Shown: one piece after another, positions 23,212-31,683 of the stretch
Layout of the letters: each line of letters starts with the position of its first letter
How positions within the stretch are numbered: position 1 is the first letter of the stretch
DNA from: Lachnospiraceae bacterium 3-1
Lineage (GTDB): Bacteria; Bacillota; Clostridia; Lachnospirales; Lachnospiraceae
Length of the DNA: 36,183 nt
Direction of reading: 5' to 3'
NCBI GenBank assembly: GCA_000403255.2
Contig: KE159579.1
Coordinates: 1 to 36,183, forward strand
Position numbers and translations under genes: made by a program
The notes under the pieces: generated by a model
What the model was told of the DNA's origin: nothing
Database searches by the model: none
The model's input: the letters and a program-made list of their open reading frames with translations, nothing else

Positions 23212-24006
23212 ATGCATGAATTACAGATTTTTAAGAGCGAGGAATTCGGCTCTGTCCGCACAATGGTCATTGGAGACGAGCCGTATTTTGTCGGAAAAGA
23301 TGTGGCGGGGATTCTCGGCTACAAGGACACCTCGGATGCGCTCAAACGCCATGTTGACAGCGATGATAAGCTGAGTCGGTGTTTTACCGACTCAGGCCAG
23401 GGCCGCGAAATGTACGTCATTAACGAGAGCGGTCTTTACAGCCTTATCCTCTCAAGCAGGCTGCCGGCGGCGAAAAGGTTCAAACGCTGGGTAACGTCCG
23501 AGGTGTTGCCCGCCATCCGAAAGCATGGCGTGTATGCGGTGGACGAGCTGCTTGCCGATCCCGACACGCTGATTGCGGCACTTACACAGCTGAAGGCGGA
23601 GAGGGAAAAAGCAAGGGTGCTGACGGAGACGGTGGCTGTCCAGAAGCAGCAGATCGCAGAGATGAAGCCGAAGGCGAGCTACTACGATGTGGTTCTGAAC
23701 TGCAAAGACCTTGTGGCAATTTCGGTAATCGCCAAGGACTACGGCTGGTCGGCTAACCGCATGAACCGGTATCTGCACGGAAAAGGCGTGCAGTTCAAGC
23801 AGGGCGGCATCTGGCTGCTGTACCAGAAATATGCCGAGAGGGGCTACACAAGCACCAAAACCCACAGCTATCCGGCAAATGACGGCACCGTCCACACGAA
23901 GGTACACACCTACTGGACGCAGCAGGGGCGGCTGTTCATCTACGACCTGCTTAAGGCGGACGGCATTCTGCCCACGATGGAACGGGAGGACGGATATGAT
24001 GATTGA
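23212..24006 (+). CDS. Phage antirepressor with BRO-N and KilAC domains
   Basis: A 264-residue protein. Residues 1-105 form a BRO-N domain (FKSEEFGSVRTMVIGDEPYF, VGKDVAGILGYKDTSDAL, INESGLYSLILSSRLPAA). A coiled linker (130-155) leads to a KilAC domain (about 160-258; ISVIAKDYGWSANRMNRYLH, WLLYQKYAERGYTS). ACGGAGG precedes the ATG. Such proteins counter phage repressors or regulate early genes. It starts a new transcription unit after a terminator and leader element B. Confidence 0.92.
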   Translation: MHELQIFKSEEFGSVRTMVIGDEPYFVGKDVAGILGYKDTSDALKRHVDSDDKLSRCFTDSGQGREMYVINESGLYSLILSSRLPAAKRFKRWVTSEVLPAIRKHGVYAVDELLADPDTLIAALTQLKAEREKARVLTETVAVQKQQIAEMKPKASYYDVVLNCKDLVAISVIAKDYGWSANRMNRYLHGKGVQFKQGGIWLLYQKYAERGYTSTKTHSYPANDGTVHTKVHTYWTQQGRLFIYDLLKADGILPTMEREDGYDD

Positions 24007-24430
24007 TAAGAAAAACTCGGAAGGGTACATGGATCCGACCACATATCACGCACTGACAAAAATCGAAAAGGAAGAAAAGGCGGCCCGCAGGGCTGCCTGC
24101 TTCCGGCCGCTGGTCTATATCTGCAGCCCGTTCAGCGGCGACATTGACAGCAATACCGAAAAAGCACGGCGCTACTCCCGCTTTGCGGTTGATAAGGGCA
24201 CTATCCCTCTGACCGTACATTTGCTTTTTCCGCAGTTTCTGTCTGAAAAGACGGAACGCCCGCTTGCCCTCTATATGGGCAAAGTGATCCTTGCAAAATG
24301 CCAGGAGGTATGGGTGTTTGGCAGCCATATATCTGAGGGCATGGCTGCGGAAATTGTGAGGGCGAAAAAGTTGGGCAAGACTATCCGCTATTTCACAGAA
24401 GGATTGGAGGAGGTTAAGGCAGATGCGTGA
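23996..24430 (+). CDS. Nucleoside 2-deoxyribosyltransferase-like phage protein (DUF4406/DUF7768 type)
   Basis: A 144-residue protein with a Rossmann-like start VYICSPFSGDIDSNTEKARRY, then FPQFLSE and VWVFGSHISEGMAAEI, a pattern shared with the deoxyribosyltransferase superfamily. Phage members may trim nucleotide pools or sense nucleotides, but the substrate is unknown. GGGAGGA (23984-23990) precedes two adjacent ATGs at 23996 and 23999, either of which could be used. It overlaps both neighbours by a few bases. Confidence 0.75.
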   Translation: MMIDKKNSEGYMDPTTYHALTKIEKEEKAARRAACFRPLVYICSPFSGDIDSNTEKARRYSRFAVDKGTIPLTVHLLFPQFLSEKTERPLALYMGKVILAKCQEVWVFGSHISEGMAAEIVRAKKLGKTIRYFTEGLEEVKADA

Positions 24431-26756
24431 TTTACCAATTGCTTACGGACACAGCAGCCATGCGAAGAAATGGTCGAACAAGACCACGACTTTCGATGAC
24501 CTGTGTGAGAGACTGAAAACCACCATCCGGACGCCGGAGTCGGTGGAAGAATACGCAAAGATGAAGTCAAAGGAGCGCGAAGCGGCAAAAGACCACGGCG
24601 GCTTTGTCTGCGGAGCCCTGACAGGCGGCAGGCGTCTCTTGCAGAATGTGGCGTGCCGTTCCGTGATCAGCCTGGACGGGGACAGGGTTACGGCGGTGTT
24701 TGTGGACGATTACAAGAATCGGATGAAATACCGCTCCTGCCTTTACTCCACGCACGGTCATGTGCCGGAGAGTCCGAGGGTGCGGGTACTGATTCCGCTT
24801 ACGAGGGATGTGACGCCGGAGGAATATGTCGCCATCTCAAGGTATGTGGCGGAGGAGCTTGGCATCGATATGTTTGACGAATGCTCCTATATCCCGAACC
24901 AGATGATGTACTGGCCGAGTACGCCGTCGAACGGCGAATACCTGTATCTTGTGACGGACGGCGGCTGGCTTGACCCGGATGATATCCTTTCGGCGCATCC
25001 CGAGTGGACGGATCCGGCAAGGCTGCCCACGTCCTCCAGGGAGAGCGAGGCGAAGGGTGTCAGCGATAAGAAACAGGCGGACCCTTTGGAGAAGGACGGC
25101 ATTGTCGGCGTTTTCAATAATGCCTATTTTCCCGTCAATCTCGCTATGGATGCCTTCCTGGGTGACATTTACGAGCTGTCATCGGACGGCAGCCGATACC
25201 GCTATAAAGAGTCGAGCAGCCAGCCAGGTGTGGAAATCAAGGAGGGCGGCAAGTTCGTATACAGCCACCATGCCAAAGACCCGGCGTATCTGAGACTCTG
25301 CAGCGCATTCGACATCGTCCGCATCCACTTGTTTGGCGGTGATGACGACAAGAAATCCTTCCGGGAGATGGCGGATTTCGCAAGTAAGGACGAGAAGGTC
25401 AAGCTGCTGATTTTGGAGGAAAAGCAGAGGGGCGCGGCGGACTTCGCGGAGGACGATGATTCCTGGAAAAAGCAGCTGGAATATGAATCCCGGTCAACGG
25501 CTCTGAAAAATTCACTCCATAATATCACGCTGATCATGGAGAACGAGCCGAACCTCAAGGGCATCGTTTTCAACCAGCTCGCCGACGGGATGGAGATTAA
25601 GGGCGAGGTGCCGTGGAAGCATCCGGCGAGGTTCTGGCGGGACGCGGACGACGCCCAGCTCATCAGCTTTGTGGATTCCCACTACGGCTCGTTCTCCGAC
25701 AGGAACTACCGCATCGCTGTCACGAAGGTGACGGACGACCGCTCCTACCATCCCATCCGTGAGATGTTCGAGTCGCTTCCTCCATGGGACAGAGAAAAGC
25801 GAATGGAGACCGTGCTGATTGATTACCTCGGCGCGGAGGACAGCCCCTATGTGCGGGCGGTCACGAGGAAGTCCCTGTGCGCGGCGTATATGCGGGTATA
25901 CCATCCCGGAATCAAGTTCGACACCATGATTGTCTTAAACGGGGCGCAGGGCATCGGCAAAAGTACGCTGATCGCCGCCCTCGGCGGGGAGTGGTTCTCC
26001 GACAGTCTTGTGCTCTCCGACATGAACGACAAGACGGCGGCGGAGAAGCTGCAGGGGTACTGGATTCTGGAAATCGGCGAGCTTGCGGGCATGAAGAAAG
26101 CCGACATCGACAAGGTCAAGGCGTTCATTTCCCGCCAGGACGACAAGTACCGCGCCAGTTTCGGGCGGCGGGTGACGCCGCATCCAAGGCAGTGCGTGTT
26201 CTTCGGCACGACCAACAGCGAGAACGGCTATCTGCGCGACATCACGGGGAACCGCCGCTTCTGGAACGTCAAAGTAAGCGGACGGGGAAAGTGGAAGCCC
26301 TGGGAGATGACCGGCGAAGTCATAAAGCAGATTTGGGCGGAGGCCGCCGAAACTGCCAAGGCGGGCGAAAAGCTGTATCTCGACGCGGACCTTGAGGAAT
26401 ATGCCAAAAAGGAGCAGCGCGAGGCGATGGAGCAGGACGACCGCGAGGGCATCGTGCGGAACTACCTGGATATGCTCCTGCCGGAAGGCTGGGGCGGCAT
26501 GGACCTCTACAGGCGGCGGGAATATTTCCGCGACCAAGACGATCCCACGAGGACGGAGGGGACCGTGATGCGGCAGACCGTCAGCAACATTGAAATCTGG
26601 TGCGAATGCTTCGGCAAGGGCAAGGAGGAGATGCGCCCCTCCGACTCCTATGCCATATCCGCCATCATGGTGCGGATTGAGGGATGGGTGAAAAGCGGCG
26701 TGCGACAGATGCTCCCCATCTATGGGCGGCAGCGCATATATACGAGGACAGCCTGA
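24423..26756 (+). CDS. VapE-like phage primase-helicase
   Basis: A 777-residue protein. The first 300 residues look like a primase-polymerase region (CRSVISLDGDRVTAVF, GHVPESPRVRVLIPLTR), and residues from about 430 form the virulence-associated protein E ATPase: GAQGIGKSTLIAALGG (Walker A, about 507-514), ILEIGELAGMKKAD, FGTTNSENGYLRDITGNRRFW. These proteins load at the phage origin and unwind DNA. GGAGGAGGT lies upstream. A repeat-rich, AT-rich candidate origin follows directly. Confidence 0.92.
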   Translation: MRDLPIAYGHSSHAKKWSNKTTTFDDLCERLKTTIRTPESVEEYAKMKSKEREAAKDHGGFVCGALTGGRRLLQNVACRSVISLDGDRVTAVFVDDYKNRMKYRSCLYSTHGHVPESPRVRVLIPLTRDVTPEEYVAISRYVAEELGIDMFDECSYIPNQMMYWPSTPSNGEYLYLVTDGGWLDPDDILSAHPEWTDPARLPTSSRESEAKGVSDKKQADPLEKDGIVGVFNNAYFPVNLAMDAFLGDIYELSSDGSRYRYKESSSQPGVEIKEGGKFVYSHHAKDPAYLRLCSAFDIVRIHLFGGDDDKKSFREMADFASKDEKVKLLILEEKQRGAADFAEDDDSWKKQLEYESRSTALKNSLHNITLIMENEPNLKGIVFNQLADGMEIKGEVPWKHPARFWRDADDAQLISFVDSHYGSFSDRNYRIAVTKVTDDRSYHPIREMFESLPPWDREKRMETVLIDYLGAEDSPYVRAVTRKSLCAAYMRVYHPGIKFDTMIVLNGAQGIGKSTLIAALGGEWFSDSLVLSDMNDKTAAEKLQGYWILEIGELAGMKKADIDKVKAFISRQDDKYRASFGRRVTPHPRQCVFFGTTNSENGYLRDITGNRRFWNVKVSGRGKWKPWEMTGEVIKQIWAEAAETAKAGEKLYLDADLEEYAKKEQREAMEQDDREGIVRNYLDMLLPEGWGGMDLYRRREYFRDQDDPTRTEGTVMRQTVSNIEIWCECFGKGKEEMRPSDSYAISAIMVRIEGWVKSGVRQMLPIYGRQRIYTRTA

Positions 26757-26779
26757 GCCGTCCAATGCCTGTCCCAGTG

Positions 26780-27029
26780 TTGTCCACAGCCGCAAAACGC
26801 AGGCGGCACAAGGCTTTTTGGCACATCCGTGGACAACTGGACAGAAAAATCTATATAAGGCAAAAACATTAAATTTTATAATAGCGGCCACGTTCCGCAT
26901 ATATGCACACGTGCGTATTTCGCGCGTAAGGGAAAATTCCGTCCACTTGTCCGCAGAAACGCTGAAATGCCTGTAATACCAAGGTTTTCAGCGTGGACAG
27001 GCGGCACGGACAGGCGGTGGACGGGACAA
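26780..27029. other. Candidate phage replication origin with GTGGACA iterons
   Basis: GTGGAC(A)/(T)GTCCAC units recur in both orientations: TTGTCCACA (26780-26788, one base off the DnaA box TTATCCACA), GTGGACAA (26829-26836), TGGACAG (26838-26844), GTCCACTTGTCC (26941-26952), GTGGACAG (26993-27000) and GTGGACGGGACAA (27017-27029). An AT-rich stretch (about 26845-26885) sits between them. The site lies just after the VapE helicase gene, where Firmicutes phage origins are often found. Confidence 0.6.
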
Positions 27030-27051
27030 CCGATGGAAGGAGGATATCAAG

Positions 27052-27570
27052 ATGATAAAGAATGGCAGGCCATACACCAATGAGAACGGATGGGAGGACG
27101 GTGGGCTGATTACCGACCATGGCGATGAAGTGAAAAAAGCGGTGGATGGCTGGATTGGGAAGAACATCCGCACCGCAAAGAAGATACTTCGGGGGCGGAC
27201 GAGCTATGGGATGAAGCACATCCTGGAGCATGACACGGGCATCTACCTTACGAACAACGAGTTCAAGGACGCCATGCTGCTTGCGGGATATTCCCCCGTG
27301 AATCCGGGGGAACTGAACTGGCGGTACCGGATTGTCCTTACCCGCGACATCAACGACAATCCCAGCCCATTCTTTAAGTGGGCAGAGAAGTTCAAGTCGG
27401 AACCGTCTCCCTGCGGGGATTTCGTCAGGGATATGCTGAGGGACTTTGGTTTCCCCAAAACGGCGAGCCACCGGGCAATCTCAAGCTACCTGTGGCAGAC
27501 AGGAGCCTGCACCGGGGCGGTTGATGCTTTCGAGGAACTGTGGAGGGCATATGCGGGAGAAGAGCATTGA
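27052..27570 (+). CDS. Hypothetical phage protein
   Basis: A 172-residue protein with conserved-looking segments VDGWIGKNIRTAKKILRGRT, SYGMKHILEHDTGIYLTNNE and GYSPVNPGELNWRYRI. No family can be named with confidence. AAGGAGG precedes the ATG. Its position between VapE and VRR-NUC suggests a replication-associated role. It overlaps the VRR-NUC gene by 20 bases. Confidence 0.65.
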   Translation: MIKNGRPYTNENGWEDGGLITDHGDEVKKAVDGWIGKNIRTAKKILRGRTSYGMKHILEHDTGIYLTNNEFKDAMLLAGYSPVNPGELNWRYRIVLTRDINDNPSPFFKWAEKFKSEPSPCGDFVRDMLRDFGFPKTASHRAISSYLWQTGACTGAVDAFEELWRAYAGEEH

Positions 27571-27838
27571 ACAGAAATTTGTCCACTCCGTAAAAGCGGC
27601 GGGCGGCATCGCGCCGAAACTCGTCTCTCCGGGATTTGACGGGATGCCCGACCGCATGGTGCTGATGCCGGAAGGCAGGATTGCCTTTGTGGAGGTAAAG
27701 GCCCCCGGCGAAAAGCCGCGTCCGCTGCAGCTCGCAAGGCACAGGCTCCTGCGGCGGCTGGGCTTCAGGGTGTATGTGCTGGACAGCGGGAAACAGATCA
27801 CACGCATCATTGATGAGATTGGAGGTGATGCCGAATGA
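27551..27838 (+). CDS. VRR-NUC phage endonuclease
   Basis: A 95-residue VRR-NUC (PD-(D/E)XK) nuclease: FDGMPDRMVLMPEGRIAFVE, with Asp and the Glu-Val-Lys catalytic triad (FVEVK), then a C-terminal helix QLARHRLLRRLGF. Such proteins often act as Holliday-junction or branched DNA nucleases beside SNF2 helicases. ATG 27551 follows GTGGAGGG; the upstream part of the frame is out of character. It overlaps the helicase start by four bases. Confidence 0.88.
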   Translation: MREKSIEQKFVHSVKAAGGIAPKLVSPGFDGMPDRMVLMPEGRIAFVEVKAPGEKPRPLQLARHRLLRRLGFRVYVLDSGKQITRIIDEIGGDAE

Positions 27839-29204
27839 AGTTCATACCACACGATTATCAGTCCTATGCGATTGATTACATTGAGAACCATAAGACAGCG
27901 GCGGTTCTCCTGGATATGGGCTTAGGCTGAGCAAGACCGCAATTACTCTGACGGCAGTAAACGATCTTTTGTTTGACCGCTTTGAAGCCCATAAAATCCT
28001 TGTGATAGCTCCTTTGCGGGTAGCGAGGAACACATGGGCGGATGAAATCAAAAAGTGGGATCATTTGGGCGGTCTGAAATACAGTGTGGCGGTCGGCACG
28101 GCGGAGGAACGGCTGGCGGCTCTCCAAAAACAGGCGGACATTACCATCATCAATCGTGAAAATGTGCAGTGGCTTGTGGAAGACAGTGGCGTTCTCTTCG
28201 ATTTCGACATGGTGGTGATTGACGAGCTTTCCTCTTTCAAGAACCACCAGACGAAGAGGTTCAAGGCATTGATGAAAGTCCGGCCGAAGGTGAAGCGCAT
28301 CGTGGGGCTGACCGGCACGCCTTCCAGCAACGGCCTGATGGATTTATGGGCGGAGTTCCGGCTGCTGGACATGGGCGGGCGGCTTGGCCGGTTCATCGGG
28401 CAGTACCGTACTTCCTACTTCCGGCCGGATAAACAGAACGGGCAGGTGGTGTTCTCCTACAAGCCGCTGCCGGGTGCGGAGAAACAGATATACGGCAAGA
28501 TTTCCGACATCACCATTTCCATGAAGTCCACCGACCACCTGCAGATGCCGGAGCTGGTAAATTCCAGGTACACGGTGTACCTTTCCGAAACGGAGCGGGA
28601 GAAATACGAGGAACTGAAAAAAGACCTTGTCCTGCGGCTCCCGGATGGTGAGATCACAGCCGCCAATGCCGCATCCCTTTCCGGGAAACTGTCACAGATG
28701 GCAGGTGGCGCAATCTACACGGATGCCGGAGAAACAGTCGTCATCCATGAAAAGAAACTGGATGCGCTGGAGGACATCATCGAGGCGGCATACGGCAGGC
28801 CGGTGCTTGTGGCCTACTGGTTCCGGCATGACCTTGAGCGGATCTCGGAGCGGCTGCAGAAACTGAAAATCCCGTATGCCAGGCTGGACACGGGCGGCAG
28901 CATCCGGAAATGGAACGCCGGGGAGATCCCGGTGGCGCTGATCCATCCGGCATCCGCCGGACACGGCCTCAACCTCCAGGGCGGAGGGAACACGCTTGTG
29001 TGGTTCGGCCTTACCTGGTCGTTGGAATTATACCAGCAGACGGTGGCGAGGCTGTGGCGGCAGGGGCAGGCATCCGAAACCGTGGTGGTGCAGCACATCA
29101 TCACGGAAGGCACCATAGACGAGCGGATCATGAAGGCGTTATCCGAAAAGAACACCACGCAGGCCGCATTGATTGATGCGGTGAAAGCCGATCTGAAAAT
29201 ATAA
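27835..29204 (+). pseudogene. SNF2-family phage helicase, frameshifted in Walker A
   Basis: From ATG 27835 the frame reads MKFIPHDYQSYAIDYIEN, then AAVLLDMGLG, and hits TGA at 27928-27930. The next frame (one base back) continues with SKTAITLTAVNDLLFDRF and the rest of the helicase to 29204: VIDELSSFKNH (Walker B-like DE), GLTGTPSSNGLMDLWAEF, HPASAGHGLNLQGG and VARLWRQGQ. The break falls inside the Walker A motif. A one-base loss or a 5-base gain would explain it. A restart at ATG 27969 would lack the ATP-binding lysine. No slippery heptamer was seen, so this is probably a broken gene or a sequence error. Confidence 0.85.
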
Positions 29205-29289
29205 GCCAGTCAATGACAATCTGAGCCAAATAATGAAAACCAGTGACAATCCAGGGGCAGTAAAAATTTTCTTTTGGAGGTATCAGATT

Positions 29290-29751
29290 ATGGGAATCGC
29301 ATGGAAGTACCTGGATAAGAAGTCGGCAGCGGCAGACGCAGTGAAGGATTACAGCAGCATGAAGTTCATCATTGAACACACAGATGATGAGATTAAAGCG
29401 GCATATGAAAAAATGGGCGGGATCAGCAGCCCGCAGTTTGACGGGATGCCGCATGCGCACAACCCCCATGCCGCAGAGGACAGGATGGCGGAGGGAGTGG
29501 ATGAGATCAGCGTCCTGCGGGAGCGGTACCGGCAGGCAATGGAATATATGGCGTGGTTCGTCCCGGCATGGGAGGAACTTTCGGAGGATGACCGCTATGT
29601 GCTGGATGCGTTCTACAGCGAGGACAATGAATACGGTAGCAGCGCGGCGGAGGATGTGGCGGAGTACTTCGGGATTGAGCGTGCATCCGCATACAGGAGA
29701 AAGAACCGGGCATTGGCAAAACTGACCACCCTGCTGTTCGGCAAACCATAA
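29290..29751 (+). CDS. Sigma-like phage late regulator
   Basis: A 153-residue protein. The C-terminus (LSEDDRYVLDAFYSEDNEYG, VAEYFGIERASAYRRKNRAL) is a sigma-70 region 4-like helix-turn-helix of the DUF1492/ArpU-like type that often sits before phage packaging genes. TTGGAGG precedes ATG 29290. It ends the early region and could turn on late transcription downstream. Confidence 0.8.
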   Translation: MGIAWKYLDKKSAAADAVKDYSSMKFIIEHTDDEIKAAYEKMGGISSPQFDGMPHAHNPHAAEDRMAEGVDEISVLRERYRQAMEYMAWFVPAWEELSEDDRYVLDAFYSEDNEYGSSAAEDVAEYFGIERASAYRRKNRALAKLTTLLFGKP

Positions 29752-29816
29752 TGTCCACTTTGTGAGATGATTTATCCGTTTCGGCGTGGTATGCTGATAG
29801 GGTAAAAAAAATGTCA

Positions 29817-29859
29817 AGAGGGCCTTCGTGGGAGCATTGGAATCCTGCGGGGGCTTTCT
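29817..29859 (+). terminator. Hairpin between late regulator and IS110/HNH
   Basis: AGAGGGCCTTCG (29817-29828) pairs over 12 positions, counting G-T wobbles, with CGGGGGCTTTCT (29848-29859). It is followed by TTATG only, so termination would be weak. It may instead be a leader structure of the late operon. Confidence 0.5.
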
Positions 29860-29992
29860 TTATGTCGTGAGTCCAGCTAATAAATGTCAATAGGTAAATG
29901 AAAAATATTTTTCTTCTAAAAAAGGGCAGACTTTCCCCTTGGTGAAAATATCATTTTTTAAAAAGATATTGATTCGTTGGATTTGCAGTGTT

Positions 29993-31309
29993 TTATGCAG
30001 CTATGTCGCATTTAGCAGCATTGTATTGTTTGATATGTTCCTGCGGAGTAATGATTTCAAAAGGCTTGTTATCTCTGAGCATTGCAAATATTATGTTGCA
30101 TACCTTGTGTGAAACAGCACCCATTGCCACAAGCTTGGGTTTTGCTCCACATTTTTTGAGATAGTAATCCCGGAGTACTGGATTTTTAGCTTCACCTGTA
30201 CGGGATACACTGATGCTTTGTAAAGTTAGTGTATGAACAACGCGCCTGGCTATGGCAGAGCCTCTTTTGGACATTTGGATTTTGGTACCTTCAAATTTGC
30301 CGGATTGTTTTACTGACGGATCAAGACCAAAGTAAGCAAAAAGTTGTTTTGGTTTTGAAAATGCAGAAAAATCACCAATCTCTCCCATGAGGGATATGGC
30401 AGATAAGAAACCGGCACCTTTGAATGTTTCGATCAAGTGAATCTGTTTCACAAAATCGGTATCTTCATTAGCATTTACGAGTTCGTGCATTGCTTCTAGA
30501 ATGCTGCCGATTTCTTCATCATATTTGCGGATGAAGCTGATATAGAGCCGAATCCGCTTGATGTTGCTGTCAATGATGTAACCGAACTCATTTGCTTCAT
30601 GAGCAGCCTGGATAATGGCATTATACTTGTTTTGAGCATATGTAAGCCCAAAACGGGCAGTTGACTTGATGATACCAATAATCTCTTGTTTGTCTGCTTC
30701 AATAAAAGCAGATGGAGAGGAATAAGTTTCCAATAAGGTAAGGGATGTATTAATTGTAACCTTGGAGAAAATGCCAAGATATTGTGGAAATGCCATGCGA
30801 AGTTCACCTTGGAGTTTGTTCACGTAAGCGCTGCGGTTATCCATTAAGTCATAGTATTCACGACATAGATTACGACAGTTCAAAGCAAGGTCAGAAGGCA
30901 TGAGAGAAACCTTTAAATCAGGTTTCAAACCAACCAAAGCCGCTTTTTTAGAATCAAAACGGTCATTATGTACTTTTCGTATGTTGATATTTGTGCTATT
31001 CTTAGTGATGATAGGATTGATAACTGAGCAGTTAAAACCCTTATCACGAAGATAGCAGAAGAGTGGGTAATGATAAATTCCCGTGGATTCCAGGAAAATG
31101 CGACTTTCCAAAGAATACAGCTCTTCTGCTTCTTTTATTTTAGAAACAGCGGTTGTAAGGGAACTCATTTTGTTGTGTAGGATTTTATAAGGTTTTCCTA
31201 CAAACTGTTGGTTTGGAAGTGCGATAGACATCCATGAGAAGTCAGCACCGACATCAATACCAACAGAGATGAATAGATCCTCAGGATTAAAAATAACTTT
31301 GTTTGGCAT
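29993..31309 (-). CDS. IS110-family DEDD transposase (bridge-RNA-guided recombinase)
   Basis: A 438-residue protein. The N-terminal RuvC-like DEDD domain shows Asp19 (VGIDVGADFSW), Glu74 (FLESTGIYHYPL), Asp116 and Asp119 (HNDRFDSKKAAL). The C-terminal Transposase_20 domain has FKGAGFLSAISLMGEIGDF, FAYFGLDP and MSKRGSAIARR with the catalytic serine. ATG 31309 follows AAAGGAG; a GTG at 31360 is in frame but lacks a ribosome site. The gene looks intact. Confidence 0.93.
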   Translation of the reverse strand: MPNKVIFNPEDLFISVGIDVGADFSWMSIALPNQQFVGKPYKILHNKMSSLTTAVSKIKEAEELYSLESRIFLESTGIYHYPLFCYLRDKGFNCSVINPIITKNSTNINIRKVHNDRFDSKKAALVGLKPDLKVSLMPSDLALNCRNLCREYYDLMDNRSAYVNKLQGELRMAFPQYLGIFSKVTINTSLTLLETYSSPSAFIEADKQEIIGIIKSTARFGLTYAQNKYNAIIQAAHEANEFGYIIDSNIKRIRLYISFIRKYDEEIGSILEAMHELVNANEDTDFVKQIHLIETFKGAGFLSAISLMGEIGDFSAFSKPKQLFAYFGLDPSVKQSGKFEGTKIQMSKRGSAIARRVVHTLTLQSISVSRTGEAKNPVLRDYYLKKCGAKPKLVAMGAVSHKVCNIIFAMLRDNKPFEIITPQEHIKQYNAAKCDIAA

Positions 31310-31655
31310 GGGTGAAAGCTCCTTTCTGATAGGAATCCATTTCCAATCTGGCAGGTACACAACCTAGCGTGTTATACGGGTATCGCCTTCCGGTTCCCAA
31401 CCAGCTAAAACATAAAACCCTGTCGAATGGACTAATTGACTCACTTGTAGGTATAGGCTGATGAAAATCAGCTTCCCAAGGAGGTGAACATTCTTTATCC
31501 TATCCTAAGGGATAATACCTTATGTTTCATCTGGTGTCTATCAGGAACCGTCAGACATGATAATTATTTTTGGATAACATCTGATGAAGGAAGAACACCT
31601 TCTTCTGTTATCTGATTTATAGAAACTTATTAAACAAGTAGTCTTGATTGACTAC
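31310..31655 (-). ncRNA. Candidate IS110 bridge RNA in the 5' (left) end
   Basis: Downstream of TATAAT (31667-31662 on the minus strand) a 5' hairpin GTAGTC-aatcaa-GACTAC (31655-31638) follows. Four guide-like segments then appear in order: TCACCTCCT (31487-31479) equals the left target flank plus CT core; GTGAG (31444-31440) equals the complement of core plus right flank; TTAGCTGG (31408-31401) equals the element's right end; CTAG (31367-31364) weakly matches the complement of the left end. A 6-bp hairpin GCTGAT-TTTC-ATCAGC separates the first two. This matches the target-loop then donor-loop order of IS110 bridge RNAs. In the integrated copy the HNH start supplies TTGGCA, 17 bases from TATAAT, so the RNA may also be made here. 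The 3' end is not defined. Confidence 0.7.
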
Positions 31656-31683
31656 ACCATTATTATACTAGGAGGTGAGGGCA

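Larger units (their letters stand above)
29870..31671 (-). mobile_element. IS110-family insertion sequence with identifiable ends
   Basis: The element is about 1.8 kb without terminal inverted repeats, as usual for IS110. I place the ends at AG (CT on the element strand) at 29870-29871 and 31670-31671. Removing it rejoins GTCGTG-AG-GAGGTGAGGGCA-ATG and restores an intact ribosome site for the HNH gene. Joining the two ends gives TTGACA-17-TATAAT, the promoter expected at the junction of the circular form. The transposase is on the minus strand with a long 5' region holding a candidate bridge RNA. Confidence 0.8.

Noticed and set aside
27918-27935. Programmed -1 frameshift in the SNF2 helicase
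   Set aside because: The direction fits but no slippery heptamer or downstream structure was seen at the stop; a mutation or sequence error is more likely.
29811-29870. 19-codon reading frame MSRGPSWEHWNPAG...
   Set aside because: It lies within a hairpin, has no ribosome site and no known relatives; the hairpin explains the sequence.
31477-31495. AAGGAGGTGA as a ribosome site for a plus-strand gene
   Set aside because: No reasonable start codon and frame follow it; it is better explained as the complement of the bridge-RNA target guide.
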